A stretch of 43,191 nt of DNA from Promethearchaeia archaeon (GTDB lineage Archaea > Asgardarchaeota > Lokiarchaeia > Sigyniarchaeales > SOKP01): positions 1 through 43,191 of the forward strand of contig JAHQWJ010000041.1 of assembly GCA_029856125.1 (NCBI GenBank). The letters are read 5' to 3'. The translations under genes were made by a program, and so were the position numbers. Position 1 is the first letter of the stretch; each line of letters starts with the position of its first letter. Below are positions 8,412-16,582 of this stretch, one piece after another. Under the pieces are notes generated by a model. That model was not told the DNA's origin. It saw nothing but the letters and a program-made list of their open reading frames with translations, and did no database searches.

Positions 8412-8843
8412 TTAATCTTCTTCCTCCTCTTTTTGTTTTTTTGGACCTGTTAGACCCTCTTCTCTGAATCCAAAGATCGCTTTTCTATCAATCATACTCG
8501 CTCTCCATGGATCCATTTTTTTCTCTTTGTGGAATTTTGTTATAACCATTTTTGAGATGTGGATAGCGGGGTGAAATTGAGTCCCATCCGCTTTATCAAA
8601 AGTAGCTTCTTTGATTTTTGCTCGCTGACTTTTAGTGATTTCGATGACCTCTCCTTCAAAATCCTTGAATTCACCTCTCATTATTCTGACTCCATCTCCC
8701 ACTCTTAAAGGAAGTGCTTTAATCCCGTACTCTTCTCGTACGAAATCAGCTACTCTTACCGTTAATAATTTTGACCTCTGATGGTTTTTATATCTATACA
8801 ATGATTTTCTTTGTTTTCGAGGTTGTTTTGATTTTACTTTCAT
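8412..8843 (-). CDS. rpl24: Large subunit ribosomal protein uL24
   Basis: A 143-residue archaeal uL24 (L26e type). The basic N-terminus SKQPRKQRKSLYRYKNHQRS is followed by the KOW motif VGDGVRIMRGEFKDFEGEV and the segment FHPAIHISKMVITK. The C-terminus ends in a short acidic run (KEEEED). uL24 is an early-assembly protein near the 50S exit tunnel. There is no gap to eS4. Confidence 0.96.
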   Translation of the reverse strand: MKVKSKQPRKQRKSLYRYKNHQRSKLLTVRVADFVREEYGIKALPLRVGDGVRIMRGEFKDFEGEVIEITKSQRAKIKEATFDKADGTQFHPAIHISKMVITKFHKEKKMDPWRASMIDRKAIFGFREEGLTGPKKQKEEEED

Positions 8844-8869
8844 GTCTCTTATCTCTTTATCTTTAATTT

Positions 8870-9295
8870 TTAAATGATTAACGATGAAATTGATGCCAAT
8901 CTTGGAAATAATTCTGCTGCTTCTCTTGCAATAGGTCCACGAATTTCGGTTGCTTTGGGATCGCCTTCCTTAGTTATTATTACACCAGCATTATCCTCAA
9001 AACATAATCTCGTGCCATCTACTCTCCGATAAATCATTTTTTGTCTTACGATAACAGCTTTTACAATGTTTCCCCGCAAATCTGGTCGACCCTTTTTAAC
9101 AGTTACTGTACAGACATCTCCTACTGATGCCTTTGGCAATCTTCTTAATCGTGTTTTGGAACCGTCAACATTAATTATTTGAGCGATTTTTGCTCCAGAA
9201 TTATCGGTAATAAAAATTCTCGTACCATTTTGGACACCATAACTGGTTCTAGGTTTTGCTAAGGTTTTTCTTCCAAGCTTTCTTCTTGTACCCAT
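8870..9295 (-). CDS. rpl14: Large subunit ribosomal protein uL14
   Basis: A 141-residue uL14 located at the subunit interface. The family motifs ITDNSGAKIAQIINVDG, the GDVCTVTVKKGRPDLRGNI segment and RLCFEDNAGVIITKEGDPKA are all present. There is a basic N-terminal extension of about 25 residues before the beta-barrel, as in other archaeal homologues. It is directly adjacent to uS17 with no intergenic bases. Confidence 0.97.
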   Translation of the reverse strand: MGTRRKLGRKTLAKPRTSYGVQNGTRIFITDNSGAKIAQIINVDGSKTRLRRLPKASVGDVCTVTVKKGRPDLRGNIVKAVIVRQKMIYRRVDGTRLCFEDNAGVIITKEGDPKATEIRGPIAREAAELFPRLASISSLII

Positions 9296-9649
9296 TTAAT
9301 TCGCAGCTCCTGCTTTTATTTTATCTAAGACGATAAATGCTTTAGTTTTTGATAGTTTTCTACTTTCTCCTACGCGTACCAGATCACCAACTTCAATATC
9401 GTTGGTTAGACATTCTGGAAGATGGCACGCCAGTCGCGAATTGCGTCTTTCATAACGTTGATATTTCTTTACGAATTGAACATAATCCTGTCTAATTACT
9501 ATTGTATTTTTGGATTTCTTATTGACGACAACACCTTGAGTGATTTTACCTCTAATTCGTGTATTCCCATGAAAAGGACAATCTTTATCATTACATTCAC
9601 GATTTGAAGGAGGATTAACTCCTGGAATGCCAATATTTCTAACGCTCAT
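9296..9649 (-). CDS. rps17: Small subunit ribosomal protein uS17
   Basis: A 117-residue archaeal uS17. The core has GKITQGVVVNKKSKNTIVIR and VGDLVRVGESRKLSKTKAF, the OB-fold signature. The archaeal N-terminal Cys segment CNDKDCPFHG is present. It lies 1 base from the Rnp1 gene and directly against uL14. Confidence 0.96.
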   Translation of the reverse strand: MSVRNIGIPGVNPPSNRECNDKDCPFHGNTRIRGKITQGVVVNKKSKNTIVIRQDYVQFVKKYQRYERRNSRLACHLPECLTNDIEVGDLVRVGESRKLSKTKAFIVLDKIKAGAAN

Positions 9650-9650
9650 T

Positions 9651-9944
9651 TTAATATCTCGACCACTTCTTTTTCTTTAAACTTCTTAACCTATTTTCTG
9701 GAATGCCAATGATTTTCGATCCATTAACCTCTAACATTCCATTATCAAGTGTAAATCTAAAAATATAATCTTTCTTGATGAATTTTTTTACTTCATTATT
9801 TTTTTCTGATATTAACATATTTTGAGTATCATCAATTACCACACCCACATCCATAAATTTTGAATGAGTTGGCTTAGACTTAAGCTTAGCTTGCGCTCTA
9901 AAACCTATCAAATCGTGGTATATCAAATACTTAGGGCTTATCAT
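9651..9944 (-). CDS. rnp1: RNase P protein subunit Rnp1 (Rpp29/Pop4 family)
   Basis: A 97-residue homologue of Rpp29, a protein cofactor of archaeal/eukaryotic RNase P that helps the catalytic RNA process tRNA 5' ends. The Sm-like barrel shows HDLIGFRAQ, the VGVVIDDTQNMLIS strand pair, KKDYIFRF and the closing VNGSKIIGIPENRL. The position between uL29 and uS17 is the usual archaeal one. No aIF1/SUI1 gene is present in this interval, although some archaea have one here. Confidence 0.9.
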   Translation of the reverse strand: MISPKYLIYHDLIGFRAQAKLKSKPTHSKFMDVGVVIDDTQNMLISEKNNEVKKFIKKDYIFRFTLDNGMLEVNGSKIIGIPENRLRSLKKKKWSRY

Positions 9945-9955
9945 TATAATTTCAA

Positions 9956-10153
9956 CTATTTTTCTTCATTTATTACTGTAAGAATCCTTGCAATTTGTTT
10001 TCTCAGTAATTTCGCCTTCGCGGGATTATCTGCGATACCGCCACCGGTTTGTTGGCTGTATAACATCATCAATTCTTCTCTTAGGGTGATTAAACTTCTT
10101 TCTCTTTCTCGCTCATCCATTTCCCTGATTTTATTAGCGGTTATTATATCCAT
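9956..10153 (-). CDS. rpl29: Large subunit ribosomal protein uL29
   Basis: A 65-residue uL29, a two-helix protein near the exit tunnel. The motif REMDERERERSLITLREELM and the C-terminal LLRKQIARILTVINE segment match archaeal L29. It lies 37 bases after uS3 and 11 bases before Rnp1. Confidence 0.94.
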   Translation of the reverse strand: MDIITANKIREMDERERERSLITLREELMMLYSQQTGGGIADNPAKAKLLRKQIARILTVINEEK

Positions 10154-10190
10154 ATTTTAGTCATCATCCATATTTTTATATTATATTATA

Positions 10191-10988
10191 TTATTCATCG
10201 CTATTTTCATCAGCATCTGTATCTACTTCTGGTTCCAGAGAAATTTCAGAAATTTCTTCCTCTTCGACTTCATCAAACAGTTCTTTTTCTTCTTCGCTTG
10301 GTTCTCTTACTTCCTCACTTATCTCAAGGTCTTTTTCCACTTTTGTTTTACTTAACTCGGCCTCTTTCTTTGCTTGAACTTTAGCTAATGCTTCGTAGTT
10401 TACTATTATTGTATCACCCATTCTTATGTCAGCGTGCATGATTTTCACAATTATCCCTAAAGTTCCAGACTTCATAATACACTGAGCTACTCCTTTATCT
10501 ACTCCTTCTTGAGCAGGTTGACCTGATTTTTTCATTGTACCGGCCCTAAACACGGTCGTTCTTGCTCTCTGTGAAGTTACCTTACCCGAAACGATGATTT
10601 CTGTACCTTTCGCTCCAGAATCCATGATTTTACGTAATATATAATAGCCTGCTCTTCTGTAATGCCTACCCCGGTCTAACGAATACGCTAAACGCTCCGC
10701 CATAATCTGTGCGTTCAAATCCGGGTTCTCAACCTCTTCTACTTCTATCTGAGGCATTTCTAGATCAAATTTTTCGTGCAGAATATCTGTTATCTCTTGA
10801 ATACGTTTTCCACCCTTACCAATTACAAGGCCTGGGCGAGATGTGCGGAGAGTGATTCTAACACCGAGAGGCGTTTTCTGTATATCAACACCTGCAAATC
10901 CTGCGCGAACAAGTTCAGATCTCAAATATTCGTTTATTTGCATTAACTTGATTCCTTGTTCGATAAAGTGTTTCGCTAATGGGCTCAT
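10191..10988 (-). CDS. rps3: Small subunit ribosomal protein uS3
   Basis: A 265-residue archaeal uS3. The KH domain includes RPGLVIGKGGKRIQEIT (GKGG loop) and the C-terminal domain has GAKGTEIIVSGKVTSQRART. The final ~45 residues are a low-complexity acidic tail, so the protein is longer than a minimal archaeal uS3. uS3 lines the mRNA entry channel and has helicase-like function with uS4 and uS5. Confidence 0.96.
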   Translation of the reverse strand: MSPLAKHFIEQGIKLMQINEYLRSELVRAGFAGVDIQKTPLGVRITLRTSRPGLVIGKGGKRIQEITDILHEKFDLEMPQIEVEEVENPDLNAQIMAERLAYSLDRGRHYRRAGYYILRKIMDSGAKGTEIIVSGKVTSQRARTTVFRAGTMKKSGQPAQEGVDKGVAQCIMKSGTLGIIVKIMHADIRMGDTIIVNYEALAKVQAKKEAELSKTKVEKDLEISEEVREPSEEEKELFDEVEEEEISEISLEPEVDTDADENSDE

Positions 10989-11027
10989 GATAACTACTTT
11001 TTTTGATAATTTTGATTAATTTTAATT

Positions 11028-11507
11028 TTAACTTGGAAATTCGTACACTACAATTTCTACGTGACTTAAATGCCCAAACTTAGGAGAAGATCGACCGTGA
11101 GCTCGTTGAATATAGCGCTTTATTATTCTTCCTCTGTGAGTTGCTGCGTGAATAATTCTACATTGTTCAGTATCTAACCCTTTAAATTCTGCATTTGATT
11201 CTACGGAAGTAAGAATTTCATAAATTCTCGCAGCGGTTTTTTGGGGATATCTACCAGCATACCAGTTATATTGTTTCAAGTCTTTTCTGTGAGCTTGTTT
11301 CTTTTTATGTCTTCTAAATGGTACGGATTGTTTAAGTTGAATAACTTTCTCTAGATACCTCTTGGCTTGCTCTAGCTTCATACCTTTAATTACAGCACAA
11401 ACTTCTCTTGCAGGTTTTGGTTTTATTCGCAAGTCTCTTCCCGAAGCTTTAGCTAACCTGTCTGCATCATATTTTTGCTCTACGAAAGAATAACCCCAGT
11501 TAGGCAT
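11028..11507 (-). CDS. rpl22: Large subunit ribosomal protein uL22
   Basis: An archaeal uL22 of about 159 residues. PNWGYSFVEQKYDADRLAKA, the KRYLEKVIQLKQSVPFRRHKK segment and the C-terminal GRSSPKFGHLSHVEIVVYE tip are diagnostic. The long beta-hairpin lines the peptide exit tunnel. The ATG at 11507 gives the family-typical MP-x-W-G-Y start. An in-frame ATG at 11516 would add MIK. Confidence 0.94.
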   Translation of the reverse strand: MPNWGYSFVEQKYDADRLAKASGRDLRIKPKPAREVCAVIKGMKLEQAKRYLEKVIQLKQSVPFRRHKKKQAHRKDLKQYNWYAGRYPQKTAARIYEILTSVESNAEFKGLDTEQCRIIHAATHRGRIIKRYIQRAHGRSSPKFGHLSHVEIVVYEFPS

Positions 11508-11533
11508 TTTTATCATCTTTTATATTATTTTAA

Positions 11534-12091
11534 TTATTTTAATGGAACATACTTACTAGAACGTGTGGCTCCAATTCCTGGCGACCCATGTTGAACATGT
11601 CTTCTAGTTAATGAGAATTCTCCTAGATAATGACCAATCATTTCAGGTTTTACTTCTACTATTTCGTAGGATTTCCCGTTATAGACACCAATTTGCAAAC
11701 CAACCATCTCTGGGAAGATTATCATATCTCTAACATGCGTCCGGGTAAGAATATCCTTTCCTCTTTTCTTAGCTCTATACGACCTTCTTAACCTTTCAAG
11801 AAGTTTTTTTTGTCTGGGAGGTAGCCCTCTTCTTAACGATCTTCGCGCTCTCGCTGGTAGTAGACTAACAAATTCGTCCATATTCATCTTCTTCAGGGCT
11901 TCTAAAGTATGGCCTCTATAGTGAAATTTGAGTCTATCTCTTTCTTTCACTAGGTCTAAATCTTTATCTTTTGCTAAGTCCAATTCCTTTTCTTTTGTTT
12001 CTTCATCAATTTTTTCTGAAGGTTTTTCAGTAGTTTCATCCGGTGTCGTTTCTTTTTGTTCTTCATCGTTCTGTTCTTCATTTGGAGCCAT
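11534..12091 (-). CDS. rps19: Small subunit ribosomal protein uS19 with charged N-terminal extension
   Basis: A 185-residue uS19. The C-terminal ~130 residues are canonical archaeal S19 ([20 protein letters not shown], the [13 protein letters not shown] segment, [40 protein letters not shown]). The first ~55 residues are an extra low-complexity Glu/Lys/Asp/Thr stretch. A GGTGG ribosome-binding sequence four bases before the ATG at 12091 supports this start and so the extension. It is the first gene of the operon. The uL3-uL4-uL23-uL2 block common upstream in archaea is absent. Confidence 0.94.
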   Translation of the reverse strand: MAPNEEQNDEEQKETTPDETTEKPSEKIDEETKEKELDLAKDKDLDLVKERDRLKFHYRGHTLEALKKMNMDEFVSLLPARARRSLRRGLPPRQKKLLERLRRSYRAKKRGKDILTRTHVRDMIIFPEMVGLQIGVYNGKSYEIVEVKPEMIGHYLGEFSLTRRHVQHGSPGIGATRSSKYVPLK

Positions 12092-12095
12092 TTTT

Positions 12096-12130
12096 CCACC
12101 AACCTAGTTGTTCCATTCAATATATTATGT
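12096..12130 (-). promoter_or_regulatory. Probable promoter and ribosome-binding site of the ribosomal operon
   Basis: On the minus strand a TATA-like CATAATATATTG (12119-12130) lies about 26 bases before a plausible transcription start near 12098. GGTGG (12096-12100) sits just upstream of the uS19 ATG and can pair with the CACC part of the archaeal 16S 3' end. This is the only sizeable gap upstream of the 19-gene cluster (12092-12326). I see no other feature in that gap apart from CGTGAA-type repeats near 12302-12322. Confidence 0.4.
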
Positions 12131-12326
12131 TAATTTTTTACGCTAGTTGTAACACGTGTAATGAAATTAGTTATCTATCAAATTTGAATTTTATTAAAAC
12201 CAGAGAACCAAAAACCAAAAACTTAAAAGGTTGCGATTTGACCTTCGAGGAAAATTGTAATATCGCTAAACCTCAATTTTTATCGATGTAGTTAAGGTGA
12301 GAATTTCACGTTTCGTTCACGATTGT

Positions 12327-13001
12327 TTAGTAATAATTATTTGGATTATATACTCTAACAATATCTTCTTCATCAAATTTTCCACTCCATCGTTCTTCGA
12401 CAATAACAAATTGCTCAGGATCGTTATTAGGATTCAGTATCGAATGATACATCATTTTATCGTTTACGAATTTCGTTCCTGCTAACACAAAATAATAAAC
12501 TCTGTTCGCATTTATAACGATTGGCTTACCTTTTAAAATCCTCCACACTTCGGTTCTGAATTTGTGTGTCTGGATTGAAATACCTATCCCCGGTTTAATA
12601 TATATTAAACTGTAGTCTGGATAGGTGAATTTGATGCTGTACCATTTATTTAGTACTTCAAGGAACCCATTTGGAACGTCAAATTTCTTCCTGAATTGTA
12701 TGGGGTCAATTTTTGCTTTTTCAGATAATTCAAATTTATAGGGGTTATAAATCGTTCTGTGATTAGAAAAATCGTTACTATAACTAACTTCTATTTTCTC
12801 ATCGGTTTTATTAATCAACATGTAACAATCGTTTGGTTTTATAACCAAATTAGTTTTTTTTAGATTTTGAGAGTAAAAATTATTGCCATTTATTAGAAAG
12901 ATGTTTTCCAGATAATTAGAATCTAGGATTATCATAAGTTCTTTCTGGTCGTTTTTTCTAAGGATTGTTCCTCTACCCGGTTGAATGATTTCTTCCTTCA
13001 T
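12327..13001 (-). CDS. Cupin protein, mannose-6-phosphate isomerase type II-like
   Basis: A 224-residue protein. Its C-terminal half (about 118-220) is a cupin of the phosphomannose isomerase/guanylyltransferase C-terminal type. Probable metal ligands are Gln144, His146 and Glu151 (ISIQTHKFRTEVW), His186 and Glu202. The ending WSGKFDEEDIVRVYNP matches the family's G-x4-EDDIVR motif. The N-terminal half may be a degenerate second cupin. It would interconvert or bind a sugar phosphate, but the substrate is not certain. It follows the ribokinase gene by 18 bases on the same strand, which suggests a shared sugar pathway. Confidence 0.7.
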   Translation of the reverse strand: MKEEIIQPGRGTILRKNDQKELMIILDSNYLENIFLINGNNFYSQNLKKTNLVIKPNDCYMLINKTDEKIEVSYSNDFSNHRTIYNPYKFELSEKAKIDPIQFRKKFDVPNGFLEVLNKWYSIKFTYPDYSLIYIKPGIGISIQTHKFRTEVWRILKGKPIVINANRVYYFVLAGTKFVNDKMMYHSILNPNNDPEQFVIVEERWSGKFDEEDIVRVYNPNNYY

Positions 13002-13019
13002 ATAACCAACCTTTGACTT

Positions 13020-13982
13020 TTATATTCGACTATATTCTTTAAATTGCTCTTTAATTTCGTTTAAATACGGTAATGATGCTTGCGCTCCTTTTCGAGTGAC
13101 TGATATAGAAGCAGCAGCCGATGCGTATTTTACAGATGTTATTAGATTCTCGCCTTGGTTTAACATACTTGCTATTACTCCATTAAAACAATCGCCAGCG
13201 CCAACGGTATCAACTGTCTGAACGTTTAAGGCAGGGATATCTGTGATTCTATCTTTTTTTGCATCATATATTAATGACCCCTTGCTCCCAAGTGTTGTTA
13301 TAATTATGTTCACACCATATTCTGATATATCTCTGGACGCTTGAATTATCCGTTCTTTTTTCTCACCCTTCAGATCTTTAAAGTTCAATAATGAATGTAA
13401 ACGTAATAGTTCTCCCTCGTTGGGGATTAGAATGTCCACATTTCTTAAGATTGAATGAGTAATTGGTCTTAAAGGCGCAGGATTAAGAATTTTTATACAG
13501 TTGCCTTGAGCTGCCATTTTAAAAATCTCTTCAATAGTTGCTGATGGGATTTCCATCTGAACAACTAGAGAGTTGGCGTTTCTAATAATTTCATCGTTTG
13601 CTTTAACATCATTGGGTGTTAAATTGAAATTAGCTCCAGGTGCCACACTAATCATATTTTCACCAGTTTTATCTATCAAAATAAAAGCAACACCGCTTAA
13701 TTCGCTGGAATCCCTAATAATGTGTTCAATATTAATTCCCTCGGATTTTAATTGAGAAATCATTTGGTCTCCAAATGCGTCTGTTCCAATTTTACCAATA
13801 AAGATAGTTTTGGAACCGGACCTAGCTGAAGCAACTGCTTGATTCGCGCCCTTTCCTCCTAAGAATTGCTTAAAAACGCCTCCAGTTACCGTTTCTCCGG
13901 GATTAGGAAATCTTTCAGAGTATATATTCAAATCCATATTGCTTGAACCGACGATAAGAACGTAGCGATCGAGATTTGACAT
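13020..13982 (-). CDS. rbsK: Ribokinase-like PfkB-family sugar kinase
   Basis: A 320-residue PfkB-family kinase, closest in pattern to ribokinase, which phosphorylates ribose at O5 using ATP. Motifs: NMDLNI near residue 15, the sugar-binding GGKGANQAVASA at about 42, NPAP at 167, NEGE at 188, and the catalytic anion-hole motif DTVGAGDCFNG with Asp264 as base. The length matches ribokinase. It is the first gene of a unit with the cupin protein. Other PfkB substrates (nucleosides, other pentoses or hexoses) cannot be excluded. Confidence 0.85.
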   Translation of the reverse strand: MSNLDRYVLIVGSSNMDLNIYSERFPNPGETVTGGVFKQFLGGKGANQAVASARSGSKTIFIGKIGTDAFGDQMISQLKSEGINIEHIIRDSSELSGVAFILIDKTGENMISVAPGANFNLTPNDVKANDEIIRNANSLVVQMEIPSATIEEIFKMAAQGNCIKILNPAPLRPITHSILRNVDILIPNEGELLRLHSLLNFKDLKGEKKERIIQASRDISEYGVNIIITTLGSKGSLIYDAKKDRITDIPALNVQTVDTVGAGDCFNGVIASMLNQGENLITSVKYASAAASISVTRKGAQASLPYLNEIKEQFKEYSRI

Positions 13983-14137
13983 GGTTTACCTTTTATAAAA
14001 ACGATTCATTAAATCATAATTTCTTTTATAATATCAAATTATGGATCATCACAATTAAAACCAAATGATCCTTAACGAATGGTTTTAATTTAATATAATT
14101 TTAAAAACAATAATAAGCAAGATAACCTTGCTTGAAA

Positions 14138-14147
14138 ATTTTTAAAA
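14138..14147 (+). promoter_or_regulatory. TATA-like box for the small membrane protein gene
   Basis: ATTTTTAAAA is centred about 26 bases upstream of the ATG at 14169. That predicts a leaderless transcript and favours this ATG over the in-frame GTG at 14160. The divergent gap from 13983 holds this promoter and probably that of the ribokinase gene. Confidence 0.4.
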
Positions 14148-14168
14148 AAAATTCATAAAGTGTTTAAT

Positions 14169-14486
14169 ATGGCAAAAGATAAGATAATTGGAGCAATAGT
14201 TATGGTTCTTGGCATCTTAATCGCTATTATCTACACCATGGGAAGTGTTATTGACTTATGGTTTGCTACCATAGGGGATAATCCAGGGTGGGATGCAGCG
14301 TTTAGATTATTTGGTATCGATTGGCTCGATTACAGACTATTTACCGTCCTACCACTCTGGATTATGGTTCTTCTAATAGCGATTATAGCTATTTGGATTG
14401 GATATTCCATGCTCACCACTCCAGCACCTGTTCCGCTCGAGGAATTGGAAGAGGAATTAGCTGCTGAAGAAGAATCCGGAGCCTAG
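14169..14486 (+). CDS. Small two-helix membrane protein of unknown function
   Basis: About 105 residues and not recognised. Two hydrophobic helices (roughly 5-25 and 60-80) flank a short aromatic extracytoplasmic loop. The C-terminal ~20 residues are acidic and low-complexity (LEELEEELAAEEESGA). The ATG at 14169 is preferred because of the TATA spacing. It is a monocistronic gene between a divergent ribokinase unit and a convergent amidotransferase gene. Confidence 0.6.
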   Translation: MAKDKIIGAIVMVLGILIAIIYTMGSVIDLWFATIGDNPGWDAAFRLFGIDWLDYRLFTVLPLWIMVLLIAIIAIWIGYSMLTTPAPVPLEELEEELAAEEESGA

Positions 14487-14503
14487 AAAGAAAATTATTT
14501 ACA

Positions 14504-14518
14504 TTTTTTATTTTTTTT
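14504..14518 (+). terminator. T-rich terminator after the small membrane protein gene
   Basis: Two runs of six and eight T, separated by one A, follow the stop codon at 14486 by about 18 bases. Archaeal intrinsic termination relies on such runs without needing a hairpin. The region lies between convergent genes. Confidence 0.45.
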
Positions 14519-14541
14519 ATTTTAAAATTAAGGATCTGATT

Positions 14542-15282
14542 CTAAAAGTTTAAATTCGTAAAGTTCATGTCCAAATTTGCTAAATTAATTTGAATTAATG
14601 AATAATTAGGAATTTCTATAGCGCTAGTAGTAAGGGGGGTTGTGCTTACGATAACTTCGTTGTTATCTCGACTTATAAACAAAGTATGGTGGCGACCGTT
14701 AAAATTCGTATTGTGATTAGTGATCACATTACACACCTGTGAATTAAAGAGAAACGCGTTGGCACCGGCGCCAATTTCAATTTCTTTAAAGACAAGTTCC
14801 AAACCACTCTTTAAATCTTTACCTTCTTGTATTTGGTCAATTATTGAACATAAATACTTTCGAGTATCTAAATCGGTTTCCTTATAAATTCTATTCAATT
14901 TTGGGTTAGGTAGTTTTTTTTCAGGAAAATTTTTGATTATGCCGTTGTGGGTAATTAGATACTTTTCACCGATATTTATTGGGTGTACATTATCAAATTT
15001 CCTCTTCCATGGGAGTGTTTTCCTTGCGTGAACTAAAAGAAATCGAGTTTTAATCTTGGCAAGGTTTTCCCAATCAGCGTGGTAAATTGGGTTAATATCA
15101 CGCTTAATTACGAGTTCCTTATTATTTTCTGAGAGATAAGCAAACCCCCAGCCTAAGCTATGGTGTCCAAATATGTCATACCTTCTAAAATAACGCATTC
15201 GACATGTTGCAATAAATTGTTTTAAAATTTCATAATTTATATGAAATGGTTCAAGAGAGCACTTGAAGAACATGCGACACAT
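14542..15282 (-). CDS. Class II glutamine amidotransferase (YafJ-like, Ntn hydrolase)
   Basis: A 246-residue stand-alone class II glutamine amidotransferase domain. Met1 is followed directly by Cys2 (MCRMFF), the N-terminal nucleophile. LGWGFAYL, the LLVHARK stretch and VHPINIGEKYLITHNGII are the expected substrate-pocket motifs, with HNG as the oxyanion-hole Asn/Gly. No synthase domain is attached, so it may hydrolyse glutamine or a related amide for a separate partner. It lies 38 bases downstream of the beta-propeller gene on the same strand and the two are probably co-transcribed. Confidence 0.82.
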   Translation of the reverse strand: MCRMFFKCSLEPFHINYEILKQFIATCRMRYFRRYDIFGHHSLGWGFAYLSENNKELVIKRDINPIYHADWENLAKIKTRFLLVHARKTLPWKRKFDNVHPINIGEKYLITHNGIIKNFPEKKLPNPKLNRIYKETDLDTRKYLCSIIDQIQEGKDLKSGLELVFKEIEIGAGANAFLFNSQVCNVITNHNTNFNGRHHTLFISRDNNEVIVSTTPLTTSAIEIPNYSLIQINLANLDMNFTNLNF

Positions 15283-15320
15283 AGTTTCTCAATCAGAAGT
15301 TTTTTATCTAAATAAGGAAA

Positions 15321-16442
15321 TTAAGACTTACCTAAAAAGTACGCGAATAAAGAACCGTCGTCGTGACAAGTAATTAGAGTTTTTTTGTCTAAATCGAATT
15401 TTGCGTCATTAACACACGATTTCTTTTTAATTTCTGCTAGGATTTTACCCGTATTATCTTCAATGAGTAGTATTTTACCCTTAGTTGTACCAATGATAAA
15501 AAATTTAAGTTCTTTTAAGGTAACATGTAATACTTTTTCTACATTTATATTATCAATTTCCCAAGTCCTATCCAAATCTTGATTAAAGCACATCAATTTA
15601 GAGTTAAACTCGAGGTCATCGACGTTTATCTGACTATCAAAAAAATCAAAAGAATAGGTACTAACAAGTAGATTATATTTCTTCATAGATTCAAATTGAG
15701 AACATTTCCAGACGTACTCTTGGTATTGAATTGTTTTTGTTTCATTGTGAGAATTTTTCTCTATGAAGTGAAGCATCTTATCGTCTCCTCCACACACAAT
15801 AAATTCTTTTTTATTTGATTTGAAAAGGGAAACGCAGCGAATTTTATCCGTATAACGCTTAAACCAAGATAGTTCGCCGTTCATTCCTTTAAAAATTCTT
15901 ACTGTCCCATCATTTCCGATAGCAATGACTTCTTTCAGAGCGGGTTCTGAAGTATCTTGCCAAACTATAGCGTCCCCAATTCCATCTTCAAACAATTGCC
16001 CCCAAATTAAGGATCCGTCTAATGGATTTAAAACCCTCAAACTTTTATCTATAGAGTATGCAATAATTTCATTCATATTATCATTATTTATATCAGATAT
16101 AAAAAATCCGCTAATAGATGCCCCAAATTGATGTTTCCAGAAGGTTTCCAATTCGTAGGAAGAATTACATTTAAAGACGCTTAATAGGCCGTCTAATCCA
16201 CACAAAATCACTTCATTTTTATTGTCACTATCGATATCTCTTACTTCCACTTTCCAAATGGATGATTTTTCCGCTATTTTTTTATCCGCTAAAACTTTTC
16301 CGGCTAAAGAAAGAATCAATAGTCTTCCTGATTTTGAAGCTGCTAGAATTTCATTTCGACCGTTATTATTGACATCTCCAATTTCAATTTGTAGAATAGG
16401 TTCATCAATTCGATACTGCCACTTTTCTTCTAAATCGATCAT
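15321..16442 (-). CDS. Cytoplasmic FG-GAP/WD-like beta-propeller protein
   Basis: A 373-residue all-beta repeat protein with about seven blades. The first three blades each carry a calcium-loop-like motif followed by Asn-Glu and hydrophobics: DVNNNGRNEIL, DIDSDNKNEVIL and DINNDNMNEII. Later blades look more WD/PQQ-like (GNDGTVRIFKG, CGGDDKMLHF, CHDDGSLFAYF). There is no signal peptide or membrane segment, so it should be cytoplasmic. FG-GAP blades of this kind also occur in intracellular eukaryotic scaffolds such as ITFG2 and BBSome subunits. The role is unknown. It probably shares a transcript with the class II amidotransferase. Confidence 0.72.
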   Translation of the reverse strand: MIDLEEKWQYRIDEPILQIEIGDVNNNGRNEILAASKSGRLLILSLAGKVLADKKIAEKSSIWKVEVRDIDSDNKNEVILCGLDGLLSVFKCNSSYELETFWKHQFGASISGFFISDINNDNMNEIIAYSIDKSLRVLNPLDGSLIWGQLFEDGIGDAIVWQDTSEPALKEVIAIGNDGTVRIFKGMNGELSWFKRYTDKIRCVSLFKSNKKEFIVCGGDDKMLHFIEKNSHNETKTIQYQEYVWKCSQFESMKKYNLLVSTYSFDFFDSQINVDDLEFNSKLMCFNQDLDRTWEIDNINVEKVLHVTLKELKFFIIGTTKGKILLIEDNTGKILAEIKKKSCVNDAKFDLDKKTLITCHDDGSLFAYFLGKS

Positions 16443-16582
16443 TTGTATACTTTCTAATCTATTATTGCTTAATTATTCTACAATATCGATATAATCAATT
16501 ATGATAAATAAGATATAATTATAAATAAAAATAAATTAATCTCTATTTAATTACTTAAATTTCGGTTTAAAAGTGATATAAT

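Noticed and set aside
9944..9956. An aIF1/SUI1 gene between uL29 and Rnp1
   Set aside because: Only 11 bases separate the two genes.
12043..12291. Plus-strand frame of 82 codons overlapping the uS19 start
   Set aside because: Antisense to the uS19 N-terminus and its promoter gap, Cys/Phe/Ile-rich and unlike a real protein.
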